From positions 8,427-72,426 of the forward strand of contig JAEWAK010000041.1 in NCBI GenBank assembly GCA_023391695.1: a DNA stretch of 64,000 bases, read 5' to 3'. The stretch is from Bacillota bacterium (GTDB lineage Bacteria; Bacillota; Clostridia; Lachnospirales; Lachnospiraceae). Below, piece by piece: positions 54,077 to 63,808 of the stretch (positions are counted from its first letter, which is position 1; every line of letters starts with the position of its first letter). The notes beneath the pieces were generated by a model. It made no database searches. It had not been told where the DNA came from and worked only from the letters and a program-made list of their open reading frames with translations. Both the position numbers and the translations under genes were made by a program.

Positions 54077-55189
54077 ATGAAGATCATTTGTTCCAAAACC
54101 GAACTATTGAATCGTGTTAATATAGTTTTAAAAGCTGTTCCGGCAAAATCTACCATGCCTATCCTGGAATGCCTGATTATTGAAGTTAAGAATGATATTA
54201 TTAAATTAATTGCCAATGATATGGAACTTGGTATTGAAACCCTGGTAAAGGGAGAAATTTCAGAACCCGGAACCGTTGCTGTCAATGCTAAAGTATTTTC
54301 TGAGATCATCCGTAAATTACCGGATAATGACGTAACCATAGAAGCCGACAGTAATTTCTTATTAACTATTTTATGCGAAAAAGCAAAATTTACCATATCC
54401 GGTAAAAGCGGAGAAGAATTTCCCTATTTGCCCAAGGTTGAGAAAAAAGACGCGGTAATATTATCGCAGTTTACCTTAAAAGAAGTTATCAGACAAACCG
54501 TATTTTCCATATCCGATAATGAAAGCAATAAAATAATGACCGGTGAATTATTTGAGATAAACGGAAGTGAGCTTAAAGTTGTTTCTCTTGACGGCCACAG
54601 GATATCAATCCGAAAAATAACTTTAAAAGAAACATACAGTGATATAAAAGTGATTGTTCCTGGTAAAACTTTAATTGAAGTAAGTAAAATTTTGTCAGGT
54701 GAATTTACGGATGAAGTAAATTTATTCTTTACGGATAAGCATATTATTTTTGAATTTGACGACACCATTGTTTTATCCAGGTTAATTGAAGGAGAATATT
54801 ATAAAATTAATCAGATGCTGTCCAGTGATTATGAAACGAAAGTAACGATTAATAAAAAAGAATTGTTAAGCTGTATTGACAGAGCTACCCTGTTAATCAA
54901 AGAGACGGAAAAGAAACCGATTATTGTAAAAATAGATGACAAAAACATGGAACTTAAAATAAATTCAACCATCGGCTCCATGGATGAAGAAATTGACATT
55001 ACCAAAGAAGGCAAGGATATTCTGATCGGTTTTAATCCTAAATTTTTAATTGAAGCCTTAAGGGTAATTGATGATGAAGATATTGATATATATTTAATTA
55101 ATCCGAAAGCGCCCTGCTTTATCAGGGATAAAGAAGAATCTTATATTTACCTGATCCTTCCTGTTAATTTTAATTCGGCAGTACAGTAG
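54077..55189 (+). CDS. dnaN: DNA polymerase III beta subunit (sliding clamp)
   Basis: 370 aa. Three clamp domains (about 1-125, 126-250, 251-370). Typical segments are MKIICSKTELLNRVNIV, AVNAKVFSEIIRKLPD, and FNPKFLIEALRVIDDEDIDI near the end. The start ATG 54077 has GGGAG overlapped by a DnaA box at 54065-54073. It lies after the dnaA-dnaN part of the origin. Confidence 0.98.
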   Translation: MKIICSKTELLNRVNIVLKAVPAKSTMPILECLIIEVKNDIIKLIANDMELGIETLVKGEISEPGTVAVNAKVFSEIIRKLPDNDVTIEADSNFLLTILCEKAKFTISGKSGEEFPYLPKVEKKDAVILSQFTLKEVIRQTVFSISDNESNKIMTGELFEINGSELKVVSLDGHRISIRKITLKETYSDIKVIVPGKTLIEVSKILSGEFTDEVNLFFTDKHIIFEFDDTIVLSRLIEGEYYKINQMLSSDYETKVTINKKELLSCIDRATLLIKETEKKPIIVKIDDKNMELKINSTIGSMDEEIDITKEGKDILIGFNPKFLIEALRVIDDEDIDIYLINPKAPCFIRDKEESYIYLILPVNFNSAVQ

Positions 55190-55464
55190 TTATTCATTCC
55201 TATGAGACATTTGGATTATGGATTATTGACATTTTTTTATATTATAATAAAATTGGAGCAATTGGAGCAACAAGATCTGGAACATGAACATGGTATAATG
55301 TCTGTTGACATTATACCAGCACCGAACGTAGTGAGTGCGCATCAACGCCGCAAAGCGGCGCATACCATGGGAGCCTGCGAACATGGTATAATAAAACGGC
55401 TGATGTTCACCTGTTTACTTAAAATTACAAGGAACTTAAAGCCTGGAAAGGCATGGATTTTATA
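55190..55464 (+). repeat. Palindromic insertion between dnaN and the S4-domain gene
   Basis: A block at about 55280-55410 has GGTATAATGT/ACATTATACC and GCCGC/GCGGC hairpins, and the string ACATGGTATAAT occurs twice (55288 and 55381). Its GC content is higher than the flanks. An open frame across it (55202-55465) has no ribosome site and looks non-coding. In related genomes dnaN and this gene are usually closer. The element may be a small mobile repeat. Confidence 0.55.
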
Positions 55465-55674
55465 ATGCAGACAATCAAATTAAGGGAAGATTTCATAAAA
55501 TTGGGTCAGGCTTTAAAAGCTGCCGGTTTAGTTGAATCCGGTGTAGATGCAAAATTTTTTATACAGGACGGTCTGGTTAAAGTAAATGGGAATACGGAAA
55601 CACAAAGGGGAAAAAAATTATATGACGGTGATGTAGTCGAATTCAACAAGGAGACAATCAAGATTGAAAAATAA
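55465..55674 (+). CDS. rlbA: S4-domain RNA-binding protein (YaaA/RlbA type)
   Basis: 69 aa. S4 domain (IKLREDFIKLGQALKAAGLV, then FIQDGLVKVNGNTETQRGKK), like B. subtilis YaaA between dnaN and recF. An ATG at 55453 is also in frame with GGAAAGG touching it; I prefer the ATG at 55465 because family members begin here. Binds RNA or ribosomes; exact role unknown. recF follows after 19 bases. Confidence 0.9.
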   Translation: MQTIKLREDFIKLGQALKAAGLVESGVDAKFFIQDGLVKVNGNTETQRGKKLYDGDVVEFNKETIKIEK

Positions 55675-55693
55675 TCGGAATAGTGGTGCTTAA

Positions 55694-56824
55694 ATGAATA
55701 TCAAAACCCTTGAATTAAAAGATTACAGGAATTATGATAATCTTTTTATGGAATTCCATAATGGTATTAATATATTATACGGTGATAATGCCCAGGGAAA
55801 AACCAATATTTTAGAAGCAATTTATATATGCGGCACTACGAAGTCTCACAAAGGAAGCAAGGATAAAGAAATCATCAAGATGGACAAAGAAGAATCCCAT
55901 TTGCGGATCCTGGTGGACCGTGATCAGGTTATCCATAAGGTGGATATGCATTTAAAGAAAAATAAACCCAAGGGCGTGGCAATCGACGGAATGCCAATAA
56001 AAAAATCCAGTGAATTATTTGGCATAGTTAATATTGTGTTTTTTTCTCCCGAGGATTTAAGCATAATAAAAAACGGGCCATCGGAAAGACGCAGGTTTAT
56101 TGACCTGGAATTATGTCAGTTAGATAAAGTTTATTTATATAATTTAACGAATTACAATAAAATCATCAGCCAGCGGAACAATTTATTAAAACAGATCAGT
56201 TTTAATAAAAAATTACTGGAAACACTTAGTATATGGGATATGCAATTGGTGGAATATGGAATTCAGATTATTAAAAGAAGAACTCTTTTCATTCAGCAAT
56301 TAAATGAAATTGTATACGATATACATAAAAAATTGTCCGGTGATAAAGAACAGCTGGTGATAAAATATGAACCGAACGTAAGTACAGAAGATTTCAGCAA
56401 TAAACTTGCCGGTTCACAGGAAAGAGATATTGCTTTAAAAATGACAAATGTAGGACCTCACAGAGATGACATAAGTTTTTTAAACGGCGAACTTGATATC
56501 CGTAAGTTCGGATCCCAGGGGCAGCAGAGAACTTCAGCTCTGTCCTTAAAGCTTGCGGAAATTGAATTGGTAAAAAAAATAACCCATGATAAACCGATTC
56601 TTTTGTTAGATGACGTGTTATCGGAATTAGATAGAAAAAGGCAGAATTATCTGCTTGACAGTATTTATGGTATACAGACTATCATTACTTGTACAGGCCT
56701 GGAGGAGTTTATAGCAAACAGGATGGAATGTGATAAGATTTACCGGGTTGTTGAAGGAACAGTTAGAAGCGAGAATACATTTACATTGGAATTTATCCAC
56801 AGAAAAACAGGAGGCAATTTATGA
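55694..56824 (+). CDS. recF: DNA replication and repair protein RecF
   Basis: 376 aa. SMC-like ATPase that helps load RecA at gaps. Walker A GDNAQGKT at residues 30-37; the ABC signature QGQQRTSALSLKLAEIELV is at 275-293 and Walker B LLLDDVLSELD is near 306. ATG 55694. The stop overlaps the gyrB start by 4 bases. Between rlbA and gyrB in conserved order. Confidence 0.97.
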   Translation: MNIKTLELKDYRNYDNLFMEFHNGINILYGDNAQGKTNILEAIYICGTTKSHKGSKDKEIIKMDKEESHLRILVDRDQVIHKVDMHLKKNKPKGVAIDGMPIKKSSELFGIVNIVFFSPEDLSIIKNGPSERRRFIDLELCQLDKVYLYNLTNYNKIISQRNNLLKQISFNKKLLETLSIWDMQLVEYGIQIIKRRTLFIQQLNEIVYDIHKKLSGDKEQLVIKYEPNVSTEDFSNKLAGSQERDIALKMTNVGPHRDDISFLNGELDIRKFGSQGQQRTSALSLKLAEIELVKKITHDKPILLLDDVLSELDRKRQNYLLDSIYGIQTIITCTGLEEFIANRMECDKIYRVVEGTVRSENTFTLEFIHRKTGGNL

Positions 56825-58731
56825 GTGCAGAATACGGTGCAGATCAAATCCAAATACTGGAAGGTTTAGAAGCAGTCAGGAAGAGGCCGGGTATGTATAT
56901 TGGCAGTACTTCATCAAAAGGCCTGCATCATCTGGTTTATGAAATTGTTGATAATGCGGTTGATGAAGCTTTGGCAGGAATTTGTGATAAGATTGAAGTA
57001 ATTATAAACGAAGATAACTCCGTTACTGTAATTGATAATGGACGTGGGATACCGGTAGGAATCAACCATAAAAAAGGGATTCCTGCCGTTGAAGTTGTGT
57101 TTACAATCCTTCATGCAGGCGGAAAATTTGGCGGAGGAGGATATAAGGTATCCGGTGGTTTGCACGGTGTAGGTGCATCCGTTGTAAATGCATTATCCGA
57201 ATGGCTGGAAGTAATGATTTATTTAGACGGTAAAATTCATAAACAAAGATATGAAAGAGGCAAGGTAGTCAAACCCTTAGAAGTAATTGGAGATACTGAC
57301 AGAACAGGTACAACAGTTACTTTTTTACCGGATAAGGAGATATTTGAAGAAACGGTTTTTGATTATGAGGTTTTAAAGCAGCGACTGCGTGAAATGGCCT
57401 TTTTAACTAAAAATTTAAAAATAGTCTTAAAGGATGACAGGGTAGAACCTGCTGTAGTCAGGGAATTTCATTATGCCGGCGGCATTAAGGAATATGTGGA
57501 ATATCTAAACCGGCATAAGGATCCGCTATATACGGATATTGTTTACTGTGAAGGCAACCGGGATAATGTGTATGTTGAAGTTGCCATGCAGCATAACAGT
57601 TCCTATACGGAAGGCTGCTACAGTTTTGTTAATAATATAACCACACCGGAAGGCGGAACCCATCTTGCCGGATTTAAAAATGCATTGACCAAAACTTTTA
57701 ACGATTATGCCAGAAATTTAAAATATTTAAAAGAAAATGAGGCTAATTTAAGCGGAGAAGATATCAGGGAAGGTTTAACCGCAATTATAAGTATTAAAAT
57801 TCCGGATCCCCAATTTGAAGGACAGACGAAACAAAAATTAGGAAACAGTGAAGCCAGGGGTGCTGTTGACAATATAGTAAGTGAACAGTTAACCTATTAC
57901 CTGGAACAGAATCCAAATGTAGCAAAAATTATATTGGAAAAAGCCATTCTAGCCCAGCGTGCCAGAGATGCGGCAAGAAAAGCCAGGGATTTAACAAGAA
58001 GGAAAACTGCTTTGGAAGGTATGAGTTTACCCGGTAAATTAGCAGATTGTTCCGATAAGGATCCTAAAAATTGCGAAATCTATATCGTTGAGGGTGATTC
58101 AGCGGGCGGATCTGCCAAAACGGCCAGATCCAGAGCAACCCAGGCGATACTTCCGCTAAGGGGGAAAATTTTAAATGTTGAAAAATCAAGACTGGATAAA
58201 ATATTAGTCAATAACGAGATAAAAGCAATGATTACTGCTTTTGGAACAGGAATATCAGATGATTTTGATATTTCTAAATTACGTTACCATAAAATTATAA
58301 TTATGACGGATGCCGATGTGGATGGTGCACATATAAGCACTTTGCTCCTTACTTTCTTTTATCGTTTTATGCCGGATTTAATAAAAAACGGGCATGTTTA
58401 TATGGCGCAGCCGCCTCTTTATAAAGTTGAGAAAAATAAATTTGTCAAATATGTTTATAGTGATGAAGAATTAAATGAAACTTTAACTGAAATAGGACGT
58501 GATACAAATAATAAAATCCAGCGGTATAAAGGTTTGGGTGAAATGGATGCGGAACAGCTCTGGGATACAACCATGGATCCTGAAAAAAGGGTGCTTCTTC
58601 GGGTAACCATTGATGAAGAGGAATCCTCTGAAATTGATTTGACTTTTACAACCTTAATGGGAGATAAAGTTGAACCAAGAAGAGAATTTATAGAGACAAA
58701 TGCAAAATATGTTAAAAACTTAGATATATAA
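56821..58731 (+). CDS. gyrB: DNA gyrase subunit B
   Basis: 636 aa. ATPase domain (ILEGLEAVRKRPGMYIGST, DNGRGIPVG, GLHGVGASVVNALS) and TOPRIM domain (IVEGDSAGGSAKTARS, DADVDGAHISTLLL); the C-terminal KRYKGLGE-like QRYKGLGEMDAEQLWDTTMD is intact. ATG 56821 with AGGAGG inside recF. It pairs with gyrA to add negative supercoils. Confidence 0.98.
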   Translation: MSAEYGADQIQILEGLEAVRKRPGMYIGSTSSKGLHHLVYEIVDNAVDEALAGICDKIEVIINEDNSVTVIDNGRGIPVGINHKKGIPAVEVVFTILHAGGKFGGGGYKVSGGLHGVGASVVNALSEWLEVMIYLDGKIHKQRYERGKVVKPLEVIGDTDRTGTTVTFLPDKEIFEETVFDYEVLKQRLREMAFLTKNLKIVLKDDRVEPAVVREFHYAGGIKEYVEYLNRHKDPLYTDIVYCEGNRDNVYVEVAMQHNSSYTEGCYSFVNNITTPEGGTHLAGFKNALTKTFNDYARNLKYLKENEANLSGEDIREGLTAIISIKIPDPQFEGQTKQKLGNSEARGAVDNIVSEQLTYYLEQNPNVAKIILEKAILAQRARDAARKARDLTRRKTALEGMSLPGKLADCSDKDPKNCEIYIVEGDSAGGSAKTARSRATQAILPLRGKILNVEKSRLDKILVNNEIKAMITAFGTGISDDFDISKLRYHKIIIMTDADVDGAHISTLLLTFFYRFMPDLIKNGHVYMAQPPLYKVEKNKFVKYVYSDEELNETLTEIGRDTNNKIQRYKGLGEMDAEQLWDTTMDPEKRVLLRVTIDEEESSEIDLTFTTLMGDKVEPRREFIETNAKYVKNLDI

Positions 58732-58826
58732 TACATGATTTTATACTATGTTTTAAACAGGAATTTAACAATAAGTTTAAAAATAGTTAGAAATTATGTT
58801 AACATATAATAGATGGAGGAGAATAA

Positions 58827-61448
58827 ATGGACGAGAATATCTTTGATAAAGTTCATGAGGTTGACTTAAAAAAGACAATGGAAACATCTTATATCGATTA
58901 TGCCATGTCCGTAATAGCAGCCCGTGCACTTCCGGATGTAAGAGATGGTCTGAAGCCGGTACAAAGAAGAATATTATATGCAATGATAGAGTTGAACAAC
59001 GGTCCTGACAAACCGCACCGTAAGTGTGCACGTATTGTCGGCGATACCATGGGTAAGTACCACCCCCACGGTGACAGCTCTATCTATGAAGCATTGGTAA
59101 AGTTGGCTCAGGATTTTTCAACCAGATATCCTTTGATAGACGGTCACGGTAATTTTGGATCCGTGGATGGTGACGGGGCTGCCGCAATGCGTTATACGGA
59201 AGCACGTTTAAGTAAAATTTCCATGGAAATGTTATCGGATATTAATAAAGATACGGTTGATTTCACACCAAACTTTGATGAAACAGAAAAAGAACCAACG
59301 GTACTTCCATCCAGATATCCCAATCTATTAGTAAACGGTACTTCTGGTATTGCAGTTGGTATGGCAACGAATATTCCTCCTCATAATCTGAGGGAGATTA
59401 TTAATGCTGTACTAAAAATGATAGATAATAATATTTTAGAAGATAGAGATACCTCTATGGAGGAATTATTAGAAATCGTAAAAGGTCCTGATTTCCCCAC
59501 GGGTGCAAGTATTTTAGGGGTCAGAGGCATTGAAGAGGCATATCGTACCGGCCGCGGAAAGATCCGCGTTCGGGCAGTTTCTGATATTGAAACCATGGCT
59601 AATGGCAAAAACCGCATCGTCGTAACAGAACTTCCATACATGGTTAATAAGGCAAGATTAATTGAAAAAATTGCTGAATTAGTGAAGGATAAAAAAATTG
59701 ACGGTATAACCGAATTACGTGATGAATCTGACCGGACTGGTATGAGAATTTGTATTGAACTTCGCAGGGATGTAAATGCCAATGTATTATTAAACCAATT
59801 ATATAAACATACTCAGATGCAGGATACTTTTGGGGTAATCATGATAGCCTTGGTTAACAATGAACCCAGAGTATTAAATCTTCATGATATGTTGGATTAT
59901 TATTTAAAACATCAGGAAGAAGTAGTAACAAGAAGAACGAAATATGATTTAAACAAAGCAGAAGAACGGGCTCATATATTACAAGGTTTATTAATTGCTT
60001 TAGATAATATAGACGAAGTTATCAGCATAATCCGGTCTTCCAAAAATGGTAACATTGCGAAAGAAAAATTAATCGAAAGATTTTCCTTAACGGATGTGCA
60101 GGCTCAGGCAATCATAGACATGAGACTTCGTGCCTTAACAGGTTTGGAAAGAGAAAGACTTGAAACCGAGTATGCAGAGTTAATGGATAAAATTGCGGAA
60201 TATAATGCAATATTAAGTGATACGAAGAAGTTACTCTCTGTAATAAAAGAGGAGATAACTATAATTCGCGATAAATATGGTGATGACAGAAGAACTTCAA
60301 TTGGATTTGATGAATATGATTTATCCATGGAAGATCTGATTCCAAACGAAAGTACAGTTCTCGCTATGACCAAATTAGGATACATAAAGAGAATGACGGT
60401 AGATAATTTCAAGAGTCAGCACCGCGGTGGAAAAGGTATTAAGGGAATGCAGACCATTGATGAAGATTTTATTGAAGATCTGTTAATGACAACAACACAT
60501 CACTTTATTATGTTTTTTACGAATAAGGGACGTGTTTATCGTCTGAAAGCTTATGAAATCCCGGAATCCAGCAGGACTGCCAGGGGAACGGCTATTATAA
60601 ACCTTCTTCAGTTATTGCCGGATGAGAGAATCACTGCCATTATTCCACTGAAAGAATATCAGAATAATAAATATTTATTCATGGCAACAAAAAAAGGTAT
60701 TGTAAAGAAAACCCCAATCCGGGAGTATGAAAACATCCGCAAAACCGGATTACAGGCAATTAATCTCAGGGAAGACGATGAATTAATCGAAGTTAAGGCA
60801 ACAAATAATAAAAAAGATATTGTTTTAGTTACCAAAAATGGCCAGTGTATCCGTTTTAACGAAAGAGATGTAAGAAAAACCGGCCGGGCATCCATGGGTG
60901 TAATCGGTATGAATCTGGATGATAACGATGAGATTATCGGAATGCAGCTAAGTTCCCAGGGGGATTATCTGTTATTCGTATCGGAAAAGGGTATGGGTAA
61001 GCGGACCAGCATGGAAGAATTTTCGGTACAAAGAAGAGGCGGTAAAGGTGTAAAATGTTATAAAATTACTGAGAAAACCGGATATGTGGTAGGCGTAAAA
61101 GCGGTAAATGAAGAAAATGAGATCATGATCATTACAACGGAAGGTATCTTAATCCGCCTGATGGTAAACTGTATATCCAATTTAGGAAGAATCACTTCCG
61201 GTGTGAAATTAATTAACATGGATACGGATAAAGATATTACAGTTGCCAGCATAGCAAAAGTAAGAGATAACAATACACAGACCTCCGATGAAGATGTCAT
61301 CAAACAGCTGGAACAGGAATTAGAAGAAGAAATATCAGATAGTCCCTTGACCGATGAAAACCGGAATGAGGAAGAGGAAGGTTATGAGGAGGATTCGGAA
61401 GAAGATAATTTATCCGGAACAAAGGATGAGGATTCCGATGAAGATTAA
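58827..61448 (+). CDS. gyrA: DNA gyrase subunit A
   Basis: 873 aa. Active Tyr123 in AAMRYTEARLSK; quinolone region HPHGDSSIYEALVKLAQ has the usual Ser84 and Glu88. The C-terminal beta-pinwheel carries a GyrA-box SQHRGGKGIKGM, and a second QRRGGKGVKC, the marks of true gyrase. The last 50 residues are strongly acidic (EEEEGYEEDSEEDN and related). ATG 58827 with GGAGG. It ends the dnaA-gyrA run before a strong hairpin. Confidence 0.98.
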   Translation: MDENIFDKVHEVDLKKTMETSYIDYAMSVIAARALPDVRDGLKPVQRRILYAMIELNNGPDKPHRKCARIVGDTMGKYHPHGDSSIYEALVKLAQDFSTRYPLIDGHGNFGSVDGDGAAAMRYTEARLSKISMEMLSDINKDTVDFTPNFDETEKEPTVLPSRYPNLLVNGTSGIAVGMATNIPPHNLREIINAVLKMIDNNILEDRDTSMEELLEIVKGPDFPTGASILGVRGIEEAYRTGRGKIRVRAVSDIETMANGKNRIVVTELPYMVNKARLIEKIAELVKDKKIDGITELRDESDRTGMRICIELRRDVNANVLLNQLYKHTQMQDTFGVIMIALVNNEPRVLNLHDMLDYYLKHQEEVVTRRTKYDLNKAEERAHILQGLLIALDNIDEVISIIRSSKNGNIAKEKLIERFSLTDVQAQAIIDMRLRALTGLERERLETEYAELMDKIAEYNAILSDTKKLLSVIKEEITIIRDKYGDDRRTSIGFDEYDLSMEDLIPNESTVLAMTKLGYIKRMTVDNFKSQHRGGKGIKGMQTIDEDFIEDLLMTTTHHFIMFFTNKGRVYRLKAYEIPESSRTARGTAIINLLQLLPDERITAIIPLKEYQNNKYLFMATKKGIVKKTPIREYENIRKTGLQAINLREDDELIEVKATNNKKDIVLVTKNGQCIRFNERDVRKTGRASMGVIGMNLDDNDEIIGMQLSSQGDYLLFVSEKGMGKRTSMEEFSVQRRGGKGVKCYKITEKTGYVVGVKAVNEENEIMIITTEGILIRLMVNCISNLGRITSGVKLINMDTDKDITVASIAKVRDNNTQTSDEDVIKQLEQELEEEISDSPLTDENRNEEEEGYEEDSEEDNLSGTKDEDSDED

Positions 61449-61487
61449 CAGGAAACGAATGTAAGATAAAAACAGCTGTAAGAAAGT

Positions 61488-61520
61488 TAGTCAAAGGGAA
61501 TATTGCATTCCGCTTTGCTA
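61488..61520 (-). repeat. Dispersed hairpin repeat, copy D (reversed)
   Basis: TAGTCAAAGGGAATATTGCA then TTCCGCTTTGCTA; reversed it matches the family at 23798 and 27340 (GCAAAGCGGAATGCAATATT). Confidence 0.6.
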
Positions 61521-61608
61521 CATGTTCATAGCTTATTATAACGGCGGCCATGCTGCTTTATAGTTGATAGGTTAAAAAATTGTCCATGTATTAGTTATAA
61601 TATAGTTA

Positions 61609-61687
61609 AAATAAGCCTGGGCCTTAATACCATAAATTATTTTATTTAAATTGATTTTATGGTATTTTGGAATTAGGCTTATTTTTT
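61609..61687 (+). terminator. Terminator hairpin after gyrA
   Basis: AAATAAGCCT and AATACCATAAA pair with TTTATGGTATT and AGGCTTATTT, ending in six T. It is about 160 bases after the gyrA stop. Confidence 0.8.
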
Positions 61688-61818
61688 AAAACCATGTATT
61701 CTTAATTAATAACCCAAAATTATGATTTCAGGTTTTTTGATAAAATTTTTTAACCGGATAAAAATACAGATTGAATAAAATTCAAATAATTTATATTTGT
61801 AAAAGAAAGGGGAAGTAA

Positions 61819-62661
61819 ATGAAAACAATCCATACTGACACAATAATCCGGAACATAAAAGAAATGTGCATAGAGGCTAACTATAATCTATCCGCCGATA
61901 TGGAAGAAGCCGTCAGGAATTCCGTTTCAAAAGAACTTTCCACAATAGGAAAACAAATTCTTGAGCAATTAGAGGAAAATATGTATATAGCTAGGGAAGA
62001 TAATATCCCTATCTGCCAGGATACGGGAATGGCAATTATATTTATGAAAATCGGACAGGACGTACACATTGAGGGAATGAATCTGGAAGATGCCATTAAT
62101 GAAGGTATCCGGCAGGGCTATGATGAGGGATATTTAAGAAAATCCGTTGTCGGCGATCCACTTCTCAGAATTAATACGAAGGATAATACACCCGGTATCA
62201 TACACTATGAAATAATATCCGGTTCCAACATTGAAATTACGGTGGCTCCAAAAGGATTCGGAAGCGAAAATATGAGTAGAGTTTATATGCTGAAACCTTC
62301 AGACGGTATGGAAGGAGTGAAAAAAGCAGTAATGGAGACTGTCAGGCTGGCCGGTCCCAATGCATGTCCTCCGGTTGTAGTAGGTGTGGGGATTGGTGGA
62401 AGTTTCGAGAAATGTGCTATTCTGGCCAAAAAAGCATTAACCAGAAATTTAAAGGAACATTCTAACTTAGAACACATAAAAAATCTGGAAATAGACTTAT
62501 TGGAAGAAATAAATAAATCAGGAATCGGGCCCGGAGGCCTTGGAGGAAAAATTACCGCATTGGGGTTGAATATTGAAACATATCCTACCCACATTGCCGG
62601 TTTACCCGTAGCAATTAATATTTGCTGCCATGTTAACAGACATATATCCAGAATATTATAG
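61819..62661 (+). CDS. fumA: Class I fumarate hydratase alpha subunit
   Basis: 280 aa. Oxygen-sensitive 4Fe-4S hydratase that interconverts fumarate and malate (or tartrate-type acids). Cluster cysteine region NIPICQDTGMAII (C66), RLAGPNACPPVVVGVGIGGS and NICCHVNRH. Its partner beta subunit follows, a two-subunit layout typical of clostridia. ATG 61819 with AAAGGGGAAG. Tartrate dehydratase (TtdA) is the other possible name. Confidence 0.93.
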   Translation: MKTIHTDTIIRNIKEMCIEANYNLSADMEEAVRNSVSKELSTIGKQILEQLEENMYIAREDNIPICQDTGMAIIFMKIGQDVHIEGMNLEDAINEGIRQGYDEGYLRKSVVGDPLLRINTKDNTPGIIHYEIISGSNIEITVAPKGFGSENMSRVYMLKPSDGMEGVKKAVMETVRLAGPNACPPVVVGVGIGGSFEKCAILAKKALTRNLKEHSNLEHIKNLEIDLLEEINKSGIGPGGLGGKITALGLNIETYPTHIAGLPVAINICCHVNRHISRIL

Positions 62662-62806
62662 TATAAGCAATAAGGAAAACCTAAGAAAATTTCTTGTACA
62701 GTTAATTGTTATATCAACAATATAAAATAAAAATTAGAAATTTATCAACAAAATAGAACGATAATTCGAAAAAATGTGGATAGATTTTAAAAAAAGGAGG
62801 CAGCAA

Positions 62807-63361
62807 GTGGATAAACATATCAAAACACCCATAACTGAAGAAATTACAGAAGATTTACATGCAGGGGATTATGTCTATATAACGGGCATCATTTATACAG
62901 CCAGGGATGCAGCACATAAAAGAATGTATGAAAGTATGATACGCGGTGAAGAGATTCCCTTTGATTTAAGTAATAATATTATTTATTATCTTGGGCCGAC
63001 ACCGGAGAGGGAAGGACAGGTTATAGGTTCTGCAGGACCGACTACCAGCAGCCGGATGGATAAATATACACCGCTTTTATTGGAATATGGCTTAAAAGGA
63101 ATGATCGGAAAAGGAAAAAGAAGTCCGGAAGTTATTGATTCCATCATAAAAAATAAAGGCGTTTATTTTGCAGCGGTAGGCGGTGCGGGCGCCTTATTAT
63201 CCAGGAAAATATTGAAATCAAAAGTAATAGCGTATGAGGATCTGGGAACAGAATCAGTCAGAGAGTTATATGTTGAAGAATTTCCTGTAATCGTAGTGAT
63301 TGATAACCGTGGTAATAATTTATATGAAACTGCTTATAAGGAATTTTATGTTGGAGATTAA
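62807..63361 (+). CDS. fumB: Class I fumarate hydratase beta subunit
   Basis: 184 aa. The second half of class I fumarase, with IIYTARDAAHKRMYESM, YLGPTPEREGQVIGSAGPTT and SSRMDKYTPLLLEYGLKGMI. The frame opens at 62774 (ATG), but the GTG at 62807 has AAAGGAGG 6 bases upstream and the product starts MDKHIKTPITEEI, which I prefer. Works with the gene at 61819; gap 145 bases. Confidence 0.93.
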   Translation: MDKHIKTPITEEITEDLHAGDYVYITGIIYTARDAAHKRMYESMIRGEEIPFDLSNNIIYYLGPTPEREGQVIGSAGPTTSSRMDKYTPLLLEYGLKGMIGKGKRSPEVIDSIIKNKGVYFAAVGGAGALLSRKILKSKVIAYEDLGTESVRELYVEEFPVIVVIDNRGNNLYETAYKEFYVGD

Positions 63362-63474
63362 AATAGAATAATACAAAAAAGGAGTATTATTACCATAAGA
63401 ATAGATGATATTTACCGAAAAAGTTAAAATTTGAAAAAGAATCAAATAATTGTTAAAATTGTTTTAGAAAATTG

Positions 63475-63503
63475 TTGACAAATGAAAAAGCTTTTGCTAT
63501 ACT
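63475..63503 (+). promoter_or_regulatory. Promoter of tRNA-Ser
   Basis: TTGACA (63475-63480), 17-base spacer, TATACT (63498-63503), 70 bases before the tRNA. Confidence 0.85.
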
Positions 63504-63573
63504 ATCTAATGCACCTGACGAGAAAAGCCAGATGTATCAATAATAAAATATGAATCAGATAAATTCAGATCAT

Positions 63574-63661
63574 GGAGAAATACTCAAGAGGCTGAAGAGG
63601 CGCCCCTGCTAAGGGTGTAGGTCGTTTGCGCGGCGCGAGGGTTCAAATCCCTCTTTCTCCG
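63574..63661 (+). tRNA. tRNA-Ser (anticodon GCT)
   Basis: 88 nt class II tRNA: acceptor GGAGAAA/TTTCTCC, anticodon loop CTGCTAA in the stem CCC/GGG, and a long variable arm GGTCGTTTGCGCGGC. T-arm GGTTCAAATCC. CCA is not encoded. Confidence 0.96.
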
Positions 63662-63771
63662 TCATGTTTTTTATTAATACAAGCTTTTAGCTTTTCAAAA
63701 TCAAGTATTTGTCGGTATTAAAAAAATAGAATTAATTGATACAAAATTGAAAATATTTTTTTAAAAAAGTG

Positions 63772-63800
63772 TTGACAAAAAATGAATGCTGTGATAGAAT
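63772..63800 (+). promoter_or_regulatory. Consensus promoter, likely of an rRNA operon
   Basis: TTGACA (63772-63777), 17-base spacer, TAGAAT (63795-63800). Confidence 0.8.
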
Positions 63801-63808
63801 AATTTTTG

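Noticed and set aside
55202..55465. Open frame of 87 codons after dnaN
   Set aside because: Crosses the palindromic insertion and lacks a ribosome site.
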